This document shows positions 33,498 through 41,419 of a stretch of 64,000 bases of DNA, in pieces. A program made the position numbers and the translations under genes. Numbering within the stretch: the stretch's first letter is position 1; each line of letters starts with the position of its first letter. Under the pieces are notes generated by a model, which was given only the letters and a program-made list of their open reading frames with translations, did not search any database and was not told the DNA's origin. The DNA comes from an uncultured Bacteroidaceae bacterium (lineage in GTDB: Bacteria > Bacteroidota > Bacteroidia > Bacteroidales > Bacteroidaceae). The stretch covers positions 62,001 to 126,000 of the forward strand of contig CAJOEI010000001.1 in NCBI GenBank assembly GCA_905233465.1, read 5' to 3'.

Positions 33498-33573
33498 CTT
33501 TAGAGCAGTTCACCATTGACGGCAAGCCGCTGATTGAGCTCATTGACGAGCTCGAGGACGTAGAGCCGATTTA
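33498..33573 (+). pseudogene. Coding-like fragment after yoeB
   Basis: In one frame this reads LEQFTIDGKPLIELIDELED and ends DVEPI with a stop, a sequence that looks like the C-terminus of a real protein but has no start or upstream domain. On the minus strand near 33650-33700 the phrase IIFYNVFSKEVKEIKI followed by a stop looks like another gene end. Both are probably debris of genes displaced by insertions around the CRISPR locus. Confidence 0.35.
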
Positions 33574-33580
33574 ACACAAT

Positions 33581-33628
33581 GATTGCCACAAGGAAGCCTG
33601 ACTGCAAACCTTGTGGCAATCTGCTTTT
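33581..33628 (+). terminator. Strong terminator upstream of the CRISPR locus
   Basis: GATTGCCACAAGG (33581-33593) pairs perfectly with CCTTGTGGCAATC (33609-33621), then TGCTTTT follows. It should isolate the toxin-antitoxin remnant from the tracrRNA region. Confidence 0.82.
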
Positions 33629-33703
33629 AGTCGTTATTCTCAAATCTTTATCTCCTTCACCTCTTTCGAGAAAACATTGTAGAAGATGATGGTCTGCTAG
33701 ATG

Positions 33704-33781
33704 AAAAAGCCCCCGTTAAGGACGAGGGCGACCTGAATGTCTTCACAACGGAATAATCCTTATTGTGAATTGCTGAAATTC
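33704..33781 (-). ncRNA. tracrRNA of the type II-C system
   Basis: The plus strand 33762-33781 (ATTGTGAATTGCTGAAATTC) nearly equals the crRNA-sense start of the repeat (GTTGTGAATTGCTTGAAATTC), with one substitution and one missing T, so the minus transcript carries an anti-repeat with a natural bulge. Downstream on the minus strand comes a possible nexus (CACAA...TTGTG) and a terminator stem GCCCTCG/CGGGGGC (33729-33723 and 33715-33709) followed by TTTTT. The promoter is a perfect consensus. Size is about 78 nucleotides. It is divergent from cas9, whose RNA partner it must be. Confidence 0.88.
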
Positions 33782-33786
33782 GAGGG

Positions 33787-33817
33787 CAAAGGTAGAGATT
33801 CTTTATGAAAGAGCAAA
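33787..33817 (-). promoter_or_regulatory. tracrRNA promoter
   Basis: On the minus strand: TTTG (33817-33814), exactly 19 bases, TACCTTTG (33794-33787). Transcription should start about six bases further, at the first bases of the anti-repeat. Confidence 0.82.
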
Positions 33818-33831
33818 CTTTTTGCTAAACT

Positions 33832-33865
33832 TTTGTCTTTATTCGAGCAAATTTGCTTAATTTTG
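33832..33865 (+). promoter_or_regulatory. cas9 operon promoter
   Basis: TAATTTTG (33858-33865) matches the -7 box; TTTG (33832-33835) stands 22 bases upstream, slightly longer than the usual spacing. It shows that cas9 begins at the ATG 33892 and not at the earlier in-frame codon at 33853. Confidence 0.6.
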
Positions 33866-33891
33866 CCCTCAAAACAATAACAATTTACCTT

Positions 33892-36800
33892 ATGAAACGT
33901 ATATTAGGACTTGATTTAGGCGTTGGCTCAATAGGTTGGGCTTTAATCACAAAAGACAATGATAACATTCCAGTAGAAATATTGGGGTTAGGTAGCCGTA
34001 CTGTACCATTATTGGATGGTGAAGAAGAAGGCTTCAGTTCTGGCACCGGCATCTCTGCCAATAAAAGTAGAACTGCGAAACGAACTGCACGTAAATGTAA
34101 CAACAGGTATAAACTGCGTCGGAAACAGCTTACTGATGGTTTGAGGGCATTGCATATGCTTCCAGACACAACACTATTTGCTCTGAATCCATTACAGTTG
34201 TGGCAACTGAGGGCGAAAGCCGTTACCGAACAAGTTTCCTTACCCGAACTTGGTCGCATACTATATCATTTAAACCAGAAACGAGGCTATAAGCATAGTA
34301 AAGACAACGAACTAGATAGCAAACAGACGGAGTATGTAGCCACCGTTAACAGACGATATATTGAATTGCAAGAGAAAGGTTTGACTATAGGTCAATTTTT
34401 TGCTAAAAGATTGGAGGAATCTAAACATATACAAAAGAATGGTATTAGCTTTTCTTACAGAATAAAAGATCAAGTCTTTCCTCGTGCTGCATATGAAGAA
34501 GAGTGTCGTACAATTCTTGCCACACAACAGCAATTTTATAAAGAAGTGCTGACCGACGATGTGGTTAAGAACCTGTTTGATTTTATTTATTACCAACGTC
34601 CGCTAAAATCATGTAAGCATCTTGTAAACAAATGCGATTTAGAGAAACAATTACTCATAGCAGAAGGTATTGATGGCATCTTTGCTCCAAAAGTATCACC
34701 AATATCCTCGCCTCTTGCACAAGTGGATAAAGTATGGGAGGCTGTTAATAATTTCACCGTTAAAAATAAGCGTAACGATGTACTCTTCATCTCTCAAGAG
34801 CAACGAATGGCAATAGTTGCATACCTTCAAGACCATCTTACTATCACAAAACAGGTGATACGTGACATATTAGGAATTAAGAACACAAAAGAATGGATTG
34901 TTAAAACTGACAGCGTTAATGCGTTGCAAGGCAATAAAACAAGAATAGTCATTTCAGAGGCTCTCTCTACGGGTAACCTTACTAAATTAGAGATAGAACA
35001 ATTTCTACGCTTTGACATTTGTTTTGATTCTCAGATTGATACCAATACTGGCGAAATCATATCTTCAATTGTTTCACGAGACTTTGAACATCAACCGTTA
35101 TTCAGGCTATGGCATTTAATATACTCTATTCCAAATGAAAACGACTTACGAAATGCTCTAATCAAATTTGGTATTACAGATACAATAGTCATTGATGCCC
35201 TTTGCAAGGTCTCATTCAAAACAATGGGCTATGCAAAAAAGTCTGCCAAGGCCATTCGTAAGATTCTGCCTTATTTGATGGAGGGCTATCAATATAGCGA
35301 AGCCTGTGCTTTGGCTGGATACAATCATTCCAATAGTATAACAAAGGAAGAAGAGGACAAGAGACCACTAAAAACGCATCTTCCACAAATCCAAAAGAAC
35401 GAGTTAAGACAACCTGTCGTAGAGAAGATTCTTAATCAGATGATTAACATTGTGAACATGCTGGTTAAGGATAACCCCATTGATGAAATCCGTGTAGAAT
35501 TGGCACGCGAACTCAAGCAAAGCAAAGAAGAACGCGAAAAGGCGAGCAGGGATATTCGAGCCAACAGAAGAAAAAACGATGAGGCTGCGGAACGTATCAA
35601 AGAATATATGCCAGTTCCCACCCACAACCGCATCATGAGATACAAAATGTGGGAAGAAACGAATCATCGTTGTATTTACTGCAACAAAGTCGTTGATGTT
35701 AATGAGTTCCTTAACGGTGTCGATGCTGAACGAGAACATATCATACCGAAAGCCTTGTTGTTTGATAACAGCTTCTCAAACCAGACATGCGCCTGCCGTA
35801 ATTGCAACCATGAAAAAGACAATCGTACTGCTCTAGATTATATGCGCGACTGCGGTAAAGAAGAAGAATTCCTATCACGAATTGAGGAACTGCTGGAACA
35901 GAAAAAGATTAGCAACACTAAGTATCAACGTCTCACGGCATCTTATCGTGACTATCTGACTCGGAAAGCTGAGGGTAAAGAAACTAATGACGACAAAAAT
36001 CTATGGGAAGACTTCATTGAGCGGCAACTGAGATTGAGTCAAATGATTGCAAGAAAGTCAATTGAAATACTACGTCAAATATGTCACGATGTTTATGCTA
36101 CGAGCGGCAGCATTACTGATTTTTTGCGCCATCAATGGGGGTATGACAACATCTTACACGACTTGAACTTCGAAAGATTTGCAAAGTCTGGCAATATTGA
36201 GGTGAAAACTGTTATAGGAACTGATGGTATAGAAACCAAGGTTGAGCACATTAAAGGCTGGAACAAACGTATTGACAATAGACATCACGCAGTTGATGCG
36301 CTGACAATTGCCCTTACAACTCAATCCATGATTCAGCGCATCAACACCCTGTCTGCATCTAGAGATGTTTTATATCATGACGTAACAGAATCCAAAAGAT
36401 TATTCAACGAGAAGAAATCGCTCTTGGAAAAGTGGATTGACATTCAACCACATTTCACATATGGCGAAGCAAAAGAAGCAGTTAGCAGAATCCTAATCTC
36501 TCAACGTGGAGGACATCGTATCACAACGCCTGGTAAAAGATATGAATTTAAAGCAGGAGCCAAAATTCTTAAACAGGGGGGGCTGGTTGTTCCTCGTACG
36601 CCTCTACATGACGAATTCGTATACGGGCAGATTTCACGTTATGAAAGAGATGGACGATTGAGAAAAGAAATAGTTCGCAAATATGGAATTCTTGGGGGCA
36701 TGGGATGTCTTTTCAATGGAAAGGAAACCTATAAGGAGACGGTCGTCATTGATAAAAAGACGGGATTGCCAACAATTAACGTCAAGGATGAGATTAAAGA

Positions 36801-37566
36801 TGTATTAGACAAAATTGTTGATGGAGGAATCCGAAAACGAATTCTCGAACGTCTTAATAGGGGTTTTGAAGAAGGAAAAGATTACCGAAGTGACACAAAA
36901 AAAGCCTTGGGCAATCTGAGAAATCTTGACGAAGATCCAATATACCTTGATGATGCTCATACTATTCCCATTATAACAGTTAGAAAGTTTACACACTCCT
37001 CTACTGCTATACCACTCCGAAACAATGAGCAAAATCTCCCAATTGCTTTCGTAGAGCCCGGGAGGAACCATCATGTGGCTTTATATCAGACTATTAACGG
37101 AACGATCAAGGAACATCTTTGTACCAAATGGCACGCGGTGCAACGACGTTTGCTTGGCCTGCCTGCAATTATTGTCAACCCATCAGAGGTTTGGCAACAG
37201 GCCACCAACAATTCCCTCTGGCCTGAAGATTTATTATCTCATCTGCCCGATGATAACAGTGAATTCGTGATGAGCATGCAAATCGGTGATGCTTTTATTC
37301 TGGGCATGGAAGAACTCGAATACCATCAAGCTATAGAAGAAAAGAATTATAAACTTTTAAGCGACTACCTATATTTCGTACAAAACTTGTCATCATCAAA
37401 CTACAGGTTCCGCAGACACGTAGAAGCCAAGTATGATACGACTCAAATGAATAAAGACGATAAACGTTTCTATAATATAAAAAGTATTGGAGCCTTACTT
37501 CGTCTTAATCCACATAAAATTAAGATTTCTATTTTAGGCGACATCCTGCCATTAAAAGAAAACTAA
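33892..37566 (+). CDS. cas9: CRISPR-associated endonuclease Cas9, type II-C
   Basis: A 1224-residue RNA-guided DNA nuclease. RuvC-I is ILGLDLGVGSIGWALI (Asp8); an Arg-rich bridge helix spans about 58-80; RuvC-II is IDEIRVELARELK (Glu536); the HNH domain (about 590-650) has two CxxC pairs and the AEREHIIP motif (His616) with Asn at about 637-639; RuvC-III is IDNRHHAVDALTIAL (His799, Asp802). The remaining 420 residues form the PAM-recognition end. All catalytic residues are present, so it should be active. The ATG at 33892 fits the promoter. It heads an operon with a DUF1016 nuclease, cas1 and cas2. Its base composition is far more AT-rich than the flanking core genes, which suggests transfer. 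Confidence 0.97.
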   Translation: MKRILGLDLGVGSIGWALITKDNDNIPVEILGLGSRTVPLLDGEEEGFSSGTGISANKSRTAKRTARKCNNRYKLRRKQLTDGLRALHMLPDTTLFALNPLQLWQLRAKAVTEQVSLPELGRILYHLNQKRGYKHSKDNELDSKQTEYVATVNRRYIELQEKGLTIGQFFAKRLEESKHIQKNGISFSYRIKDQVFPRAAYEEECRTILATQQQFYKEVLTDDVVKNLFDFIYYQRPLKSCKHLVNKCDLEKQLLIAEGIDGIFAPKVSPISSPLAQVDKVWEAVNNFTVKNKRNDVLFISQEQRMAIVAYLQDHLTITKQVIRDILGIKNTKEWIVKTDSVNALQGNKTRIVISEALSTGNLTKLEIEQFLRFDICFDSQIDTNTGEIISSIVSRDFEHQPLFRLWHLIYSIPNENDLRNALIKFGITDTIVIDALCKVSFKTMGYAKKSAKAIRKILPYLMEGYQYSEACALAGYNHSNSITKEEEDKRPLKTHLPQIQKNELRQPVVEKILNQMINIVNMLVKDNPIDEIRVELARELKQSKEEREKASRDIRANRRKNDEAAERIKEYMPVPTHNRIMRYKMWEETNHRCIYCNKVVDVNEFLNGVDAEREHIIPKALLFDNSFSNQTCACRNCNHEKDNRTALDYMRDCGKEEEFLSRIEELLEQKKISNTKYQRLTASYRDYLTRKAEGKETNDDKNLWEDFIERQLRLSQMIARKSIEILRQICHDVYATSGSITDFLRHQWGYDNILHDLNFERFAKSGNIEVKTVIGTDGIETKVEHIKGWNKRIDNRHHAVDALTIALTTQSMIQRINTLSASRDVLYHDVTESKRLFNEKKSLLEKWIDIQPHFTYGEAKEAVSRILISQRGGHRITTPGKRYEFKAGAKILKQGGLVVPRTPLHDEFVYGQISRYERDGRLRKEIVRKYGILGGMGCLFNGKETYKETVVIDKKTGLPTINVKDEIKDVLDKIVDGGIRKRILERLNRGFEEGKDYRSDTKKALGNLRNLDEDPIYLDDAHTIPIITVRKFTHSSTAIPLRNNEQNLPIAFVEPGRNHHVALYQTINGTIKEHLCTKWHAVQRRLLGLPAIIVNPSEVWQQATNNSLWPEDLLSHLPDDNSEFVMSMQIGDAFILGMEELEYHQAIEEKNYKLLSDYLYFVQNLSSSNYRFRRHVEAKYDTTQMNKDDKRFYNIKSIGALLRLNPHKIKISILGDILPLKEN

Positions 37567-37575
37567 TCCGATAAA

Positions 37576-38778
37576 ATGGAAACCACCAGCATAACAACCT
37601 ACAAGCCTGCCGCAGAAGTTATCAAGCAGGCTATTCTTCAAGGACAATACGAAGCCGCAAAGGGCGTCAATCGCATTCTACTGGCGGTGTATTTTGGCAT
37701 AGGCAAATATATCTCACTGAACACCCGAAAGGGAAAATGGGGTACAGGAGCACTGGAAGCCATCAGCCAGATTCTGCGCAAGGAGTTGCCCGGATTGAGA
37801 GGGTTTTCAGCCACTCAGTTAAGGGATATGCGGCTTTTTTACGAAGCATGGCAGCTACTGGATTCAAATTCATCGGCCGTGGCCGATGAATTACAAATGC
37901 TTGAAAATGAAAATATTATTAAATCATCGGCCACGGCCGATGATTTAATAGACAATTCAACTACTGCCATCATCGAATCTTATAATTACAAAATCGACAT
38001 CTATCAGGCTATACGTATTCCAGAGACGCGAGATTTTCCAATTGAGGACTTTTTTAACGTACCATTCACACATCATTGCATCATACGAGCAAAGGTAAAA
38101 AGCCTCGATGAGCGCTATTATTATATCCATCGAACGGCAGAAGAAAATCTTCAGAAAAGAACTCTTGAGAAGCTCATCAAAGAAGATGCTTATGGTCATC
38201 GTGACACCATGCCAAGCAACTTTACGCAAAGCATTCCAAATACAAAACTGGCACGCAAGGCTTTGATGATGTTCAAGGATTCCTATCTGCTTGACTTCAT
38301 CAATGTGGAACAGATAGGAGAACGAGATGCTTTAGACGTGGATGAGCGCGAGGTGGAACAGCAGATCGTTCAGAATGTCAAGCAGTTTATCATGACATTT
38401 GGTCATGATTTCACTTTTGTCGGCAATCAATATCATTTGGAAATCTATGGCGTGGAACATTTCCCCGATTTGCTGTTCTTCAATCGTGAACTCAATGCCT
38501 TGGTAGTCGTTGAATTGAAAACGGGCGAGTTCAAAACATCATATTTAGGGCAACTCATGGGCTACCTATCCATTCTGGAGGCTAAGGTGATGAAACCGCA
38601 TGAGAATCCACCAATAGGAATTGTTCTTTGCAAAGAAGCAAATCGGGAATATGTCGAATTTGTCATACGTGACTATGCCAAGCCTATGGGTGTCGCCACG
38701 TATAAGACAACAACCGATATGCCGGATGAACTGCGAAAAACCTTACCTGATATAGAAGAGCTGAAGAAACTGCTATAA
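37576..38778 (+). CDS. DUF1016 (YhcG-like) PDDEXK nuclease between cas9 and cas1
   Basis: A 400-residue protein. Residues ~10-95 are the DUF1016 N-terminal domain (GKYISLNTRKGKWGTGALEAI, FSATQLRDMRLFYEAW); the C-terminal half is a PDDEXK nuclease with FPDLLFFN (Asp298) and VELKTGEF (Glu313, Lys315), followed by LGQLMGYLSILE. DUF1016 proteins are often associated with restriction and defence loci. The gene starts 9 bases after cas9 and ends 6 bases before cas1, a tight operon fit that suggests co-expression. Two near-identical palindromes lie in frame at residues ~98-124. Whether it has any CRISPR role is not known; it could be a passenger nuclease. Confidence 0.9.
   Translation: METTSITTYKPAAEVIKQAILQGQYEAAKGVNRILLAVYFGIGKYISLNTRKGKWGTGALEAISQILRKELPGLRGFSATQLRDMRLFYEAWQLLDSNSSAVADELQMLENENIIKSSATADDLIDNSTTAIIESYNYKIDIYQAIRIPETRDFPIEDFFNVPFTHHCIIRAKVKSLDERYYYIHRTAEENLQKRTLEKLIKEDAYGHRDTMPSNFTQSIPNTKLARKALMMFKDSYLLDFINVEQIGERDALDVDEREVEQQIVQNVKQFIMTFGHDFTFVGNQYHLEIYGVEHFPDLLFFNRELNALVVVELKTGEFKTSYLGQLMGYLSILEAKVMKPHENPPIGIVLCKEANREYVEFVIRDYAKPMGVATYKTTTDMPDELRKTLPDIEELKKLL
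37867..37892. repeat. Palindrome 1 inside DUF1016 gene
   Basis: AATTCATCGGCC (37867-37878), GT, GGCCGATGAATT (37881-37892): a perfect 12-bp inverted repeat in coding sequence, translated as SSAVADEL. Confidence 0.85.
37919..37948. repeat. Palindrome 2 inside DUF1016 gene
   Basis: A perfect 14-bp stem, TTAAATCATCGGCC (37919-37932) with its complement (37935-37948), around AC. The core ATCATCGGCC is shared with palindrome 1; the centres are 54 bp (18 codons) apart. Translated as KSSATADDLI. Confidence 0.85.
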
Positions 38779-38784
38779 ACTGCT

Positions 38785-39723
38785 ATGATCAAGAAAACTC
38801 TTTGCTTCTCAAATCCCACTTACCTTAGCTTGCGTAATGGACAGCTCGTGATTCAGTTGCCAGACGTCGAGAAAAACGATACGCTGACACCTGAGTTCAA
38901 GAAGATGAATGAGCGGACAATCCCCATTGAGGACATAGGAGTCGTGGTGCTCGACAACAAACGTATTACCATCACGACAGGAGCGATGGAAGCGCTACTG
39001 GAAAATAACGCAGCTGTCATCACCTGCGATAGCTGCAGTATGCCTGTAGGTCTGATGCTGCCGCTATATGGCAACACACTCCAAAATGAACGCTTCCGTG
39101 ATCAGCTTGACGCGTCTCTTCCCTTGCGTAAGCAACTTTGGCAACAGACCATCAAGCAGAAGATAGCTAATCAGGAAGTGGTACTGCGATCATACACCGC
39201 ATCGGAAACGCTCTGTATGAAAGCGTGGGTGGAGGAGGTGCGTAGTGGCGATGCTGATAACCTCGAAGCACGAGCTGCAGCCTACTACTGGCGTAACCTT
39301 TTCCCTGATATTCCAGATTTTGTTAGAGGACGTGAGGAGGCGCCACCCAACAACCTCTTGAACTATGGCTATGCCATCTTGAGGGCAGTCATCGCCCGAG
39401 CTCTGGTCAGCAGCGGATTACTTCCCACTCTTGGCATTCACCATCACAATCGCTACAATGCTTACTGCTTGGCTGATGACATCATGGAACCCTATCGCCC
39501 CTACGTGGATGAATTAGTCATTAAAATCATCCGAAAACGAACGGATTATGCAGAACTCACAAAAGAGCTAAAGGCAGAGTTGCTGGCGATTCCAGTTCTC
39601 GATGTTGTCATTGACGGAAAACGTAGTCCGTTGATGATTGCTGCAACTCAGACTACAGCTTCACTTTACAAATGTTTCAGCGGAGAACTTCGCAAGATTA
39701 GCTATCCTCAAATGGAGGCATAA
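38785..39723 (+). CDS. cas1: CRISPR adaptation endonuclease Cas1
   Basis: A 312-residue integrase that inserts new spacers with Cas2. The N-terminal beta domain starts TLCFSNPTYLSLRNGQLVIQ; the catalytic acidic/His set lies in LEARAAAYYWRNLF (Glu), GIHHHNRYNAYCLADD (His) and EPYRPYVDELV (Asp/Glu). This is the usual type II Cas1 pattern. The start ATG lies 6 bases after the DUF1016 stop and cas2 follows 5 bases after the end. No Csn2 or Cas4 gene is present, as expected for subtype II-C. Confidence 0.96.
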   Translation: MIKKTLCFSNPTYLSLRNGQLVIQLPDVEKNDTLTPEFKKMNERTIPIEDIGVVVLDNKRITITTGAMEALLENNAAVITCDSCSMPVGLMLPLYGNTLQNERFRDQLDASLPLRKQLWQQTIKQKIANQEVVLRSYTASETLCMKAWVEEVRSGDADNLEARAAAYYWRNLFPDIPDFVRGREEAPPNNLLNYGYAILRAVIARALVSSGLLPTLGIHHHNRYNAYCLADDIMEPYRPYVDELVIKIIRKRTDYAELTKELKAELLAIPVLDVVIDGKRSPLMIAATQTTASLYKCFSGELRKISYPQMEA

Positions 39724-39728
39724 GTGCT

Positions 39729-40079
39729 ATGGTGATTATTGACGACGGTTCACGATTTAGTCAATATCGTGTTATGTGGATTCTCGTTTTCTTTGACCTG
39801 CCTACAGACACCAAGAAGGAACGTAAGGCTGCCGCCAAGTTTCGTAAGGACATCATGGGTGATGGCTTCACGATGTTTCAGTTCTCCATCTACATTCGTC
39901 ATTGCGCCAGTCGCGAGAATATGGAAGTCCACATCAAACGTGTCAAAGCGGCATTGCCAGAATATGGCAATGTAGGCATTTTGGGAATAACAGATAAGCA
40001 GTTCGGAGACATTCAGCTCTTCTATGGGAAGAAGGAGAAAGCACCTGCTGCTCCCGGTCAACAACTCGAACTCTTCTGA
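39729..40079 (+). CDS. cas2: CRISPR adaptation protein Cas2
   Basis: A 116-residue ferredoxin-fold protein that bridges the Cas1 dimers in spacer integration. The first strand WILVFFDLPTDTKKE carries the conserved Asp, followed by FTMFQFSIYIRHCASREN and GILGITDKQFGDIQLFYGKK. The ~14 residues before MWILVFF are typical for the II-C form. It is the last gene of the cas operon; a 12-bp hairpin follows 12 bases after the stop. Confidence 0.95.
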   Translation: MVIIDDGSRFSQYRVMWILVFFDLPTDTKKERKAAAKFRKDIMGDGFTMFQFSIYIRHCASRENMEVHIKRVKAALPEYGNVGILGITDKQFGDIQLFYGKKEKAPAAPGQQLELF

Positions 40080-40091
40080 ACCTCATCTTTG

Positions 40092-40129
40092 GATAGCGGA
40101 TTCTGTCGCCTTGGACCGAATCCGCTATC
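40092..40129. terminator. Hairpin between cas2 and the array
   Basis: GATAGCGGATTC (40092-40103) pairs perfectly with GAATCCGCTATC (40118-40129). A run of seven T follows 15 bases later on the plus strand. It may end the cas operon and also stop minus-strand pre-crRNA transcription coming from the array. Confidence 0.65.
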
Positions 40130-40200
40130 TTACCATCTATCATTTTTTTATTCTGATCTTTGACCTAAATCTTTGTATTATACCATCTTATACACATCGT
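40130..40200 (+). promoter_or_regulatory. Likely CRISPR integration-side leader
   Basis: An AT-rich stretch ends in TACACATCGT directly at the first repeat. Repeats at this end are perfect while those at the far end are degenerate, so new spacers are probably added here. No strong promoter reads from it into the array on the plus strand. Confidence 0.5.
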
Positions 40201-41169
40201 GGTGTCTATGATGGTTCAAAGATTAAGAATTTCAAGCAATTCACAACTTGACTCGCTGCACTGTACCGCTTTGGCCCGGTGTCTATGATGGTTCAAAGAT
40301 TAAGAATTTCAAGCAATTCACAACAGTCGCTTATCGCGCCTCGAAGTCGAATGCGGTGTCTATGATGGTTCAAAGATTAAGAATTTCAAGCAATTCACAA
40401 CTACTCGTAAGGTGGAAGGCCGACACAAGTCGGTGTCTATGATGGTTCAAAGATTAAGAATTTCAAGCAATTCACAACAAGATTGGGTGACTTATATTGA
40501 CTCTGAGGGGTGTCTATGATGGTTCAAAGATTAAGAATTTCAAGCAATTCACAACGGATGTATGAGTGGCATGACATAGAATGGGGTGTCTATGATGGTT
40601 CAAAGATTAAGAATTTCAAGCAATTCACAACATATTGAACATTATGGTGAATATGAACCTTGGTGTCTATGATGGTTCAAAGATTAAGAATTTCAAGCAA
40701 TTCACAACGCGGCAGGAGGCGGTGTGGCAATGCAGGACGGTGTCTATGATGGTTCAAAGATTAAGAATTTCAAGCAATTCACAACCGGGCGTTTGGAGTA
40801 TGCTTCCACAGCGACGGTGTCTATGATGGTTCAAAGATTAAGAATTTCAAGCAATTCACAACAGATTGGTGAATGAATCATAGTCTTCCTTGGGTGTCTA
40901 TGATGGTTCAAAGATTAAGAATTTCAAGCAATTCACAACAGGATAACAGCATATTATCTTGCATAAATGGTGTCTATGATGGTTCAAAGATTAAGAATTT
41001 CAAGCAATTCACAACGCTGACGATGTTCGTATGCTTAAGGCCTTAGGTGTCTATGATGGTTCAAAGATTAAGAATTTTAAGCAATTCACAACAAGACAAA
41101 GTATAGTACTTTTAACATGTCTGGTGTCTATGATGGTTCAAAGATTAAGAATTTCAAGCAATTCATTAC
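40201..41169 (-). CRISPR. Type II-C CRISPR array, 13 repeats of 47 bp
   Basis: Thirteen repeats begin at 40201, 40278, 40355, 40432, 40509, 40585, 40662, 40739, 40816, 40893, 40969, 41046 and 41123, with 12 unique spacers of 29-30 bases. In crRNA sense (minus strand) the repeat starts GTTGTGAATTGCTTGAAATT and ends ATCATAGACACC. The repeat at 41046 has one change and the last, at 41123, has a changed end (CATTAC for CACAAC), marking the old end. Matching of the repeat to the tracrRNA on the opposite side of cas9 fixes the minus strand as the sense strand. Spacer targets cannot be found without a search. Confidence 0.98.
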
Positions 41170-41173
41170 ATTG

Positions 41174-41205
41174 GGCTACTGAGTGAAAAATTACTTTCAG
41201 TAACC
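41174..41205. other. Hairpin directly beyond the last repeat
   Basis: GGCTACTGA (41174-41182) with GTGA pairs with TTAC and TCAGTAACC (41197-41205), with one mismatch and a two-base bulge. It lies between the array and the candidate pre-crRNA promoter, so it would be in the leader RNA. Confidence 0.5.
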
Positions 41206-41270
41206 TATGTAGTTTTAAGGTGAAGAATTTAAATTGTAATTCCCAAGATGTCAAAGAGCGAAGCATGTAT

Positions 41271-41347
41271 AAGATTTGATCAGGCACCTCCGCTGAGTTT
41301 GCACGCCTCTAATGAGGCCGATTCATGCCCTTTCGCCTGCAAAGATA
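41271..41347. repeat. 77-bp leader repeat, copy 1 (array side)
   Basis: It matches 41966-42042 at 73 of 77 positions. On the minus strand each copy begins with a -7 box and continues through a small stem GCCTC-ATTA-GAGGC and CTC-AGCG-GAG. This copy points at the CRISPR array. Confidence 0.85.
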
Positions 41348-41370
41348 AGCACAAACGCATGAACAGCAAA
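41340..41370 (-). promoter_or_regulatory. Candidate pre-crRNA promoter
   Basis: On the minus strand: TTTG (41370-41367), exactly 19 bases, TATCTTTG (41347-41340). It reads toward the array in the crRNA-sense direction, with about 165 bases of leader before the first repeat met. Confidence 0.75.
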
Positions 41371-41419
41371 ATAAAAGCGAATGAAATCATCATCCGCTTG
41401 CGAAAAAATATGTCTGCGA

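Noticed and set aside
33853-33891. Longer N-terminus for Cas9 (13 extra residues)
   Set aside because: The extra codons cover the -7 box; the family begins directly at the RuvC-I strand.
40024-40826. Short frames reading GVYDGSKIKNFKQFTT in the array
   Set aside because: They are translations of the CRISPR repeat.
41123-41169. Terminal degenerate repeat as tracrRNA anti-repeat on the plus strand
   Set aside because: The candidate upstream of cas9 has a perfect promoter, a bulged anti-repeat and a terminator with a T run; the terminal repeat has none of these and fits ordinary end decay.
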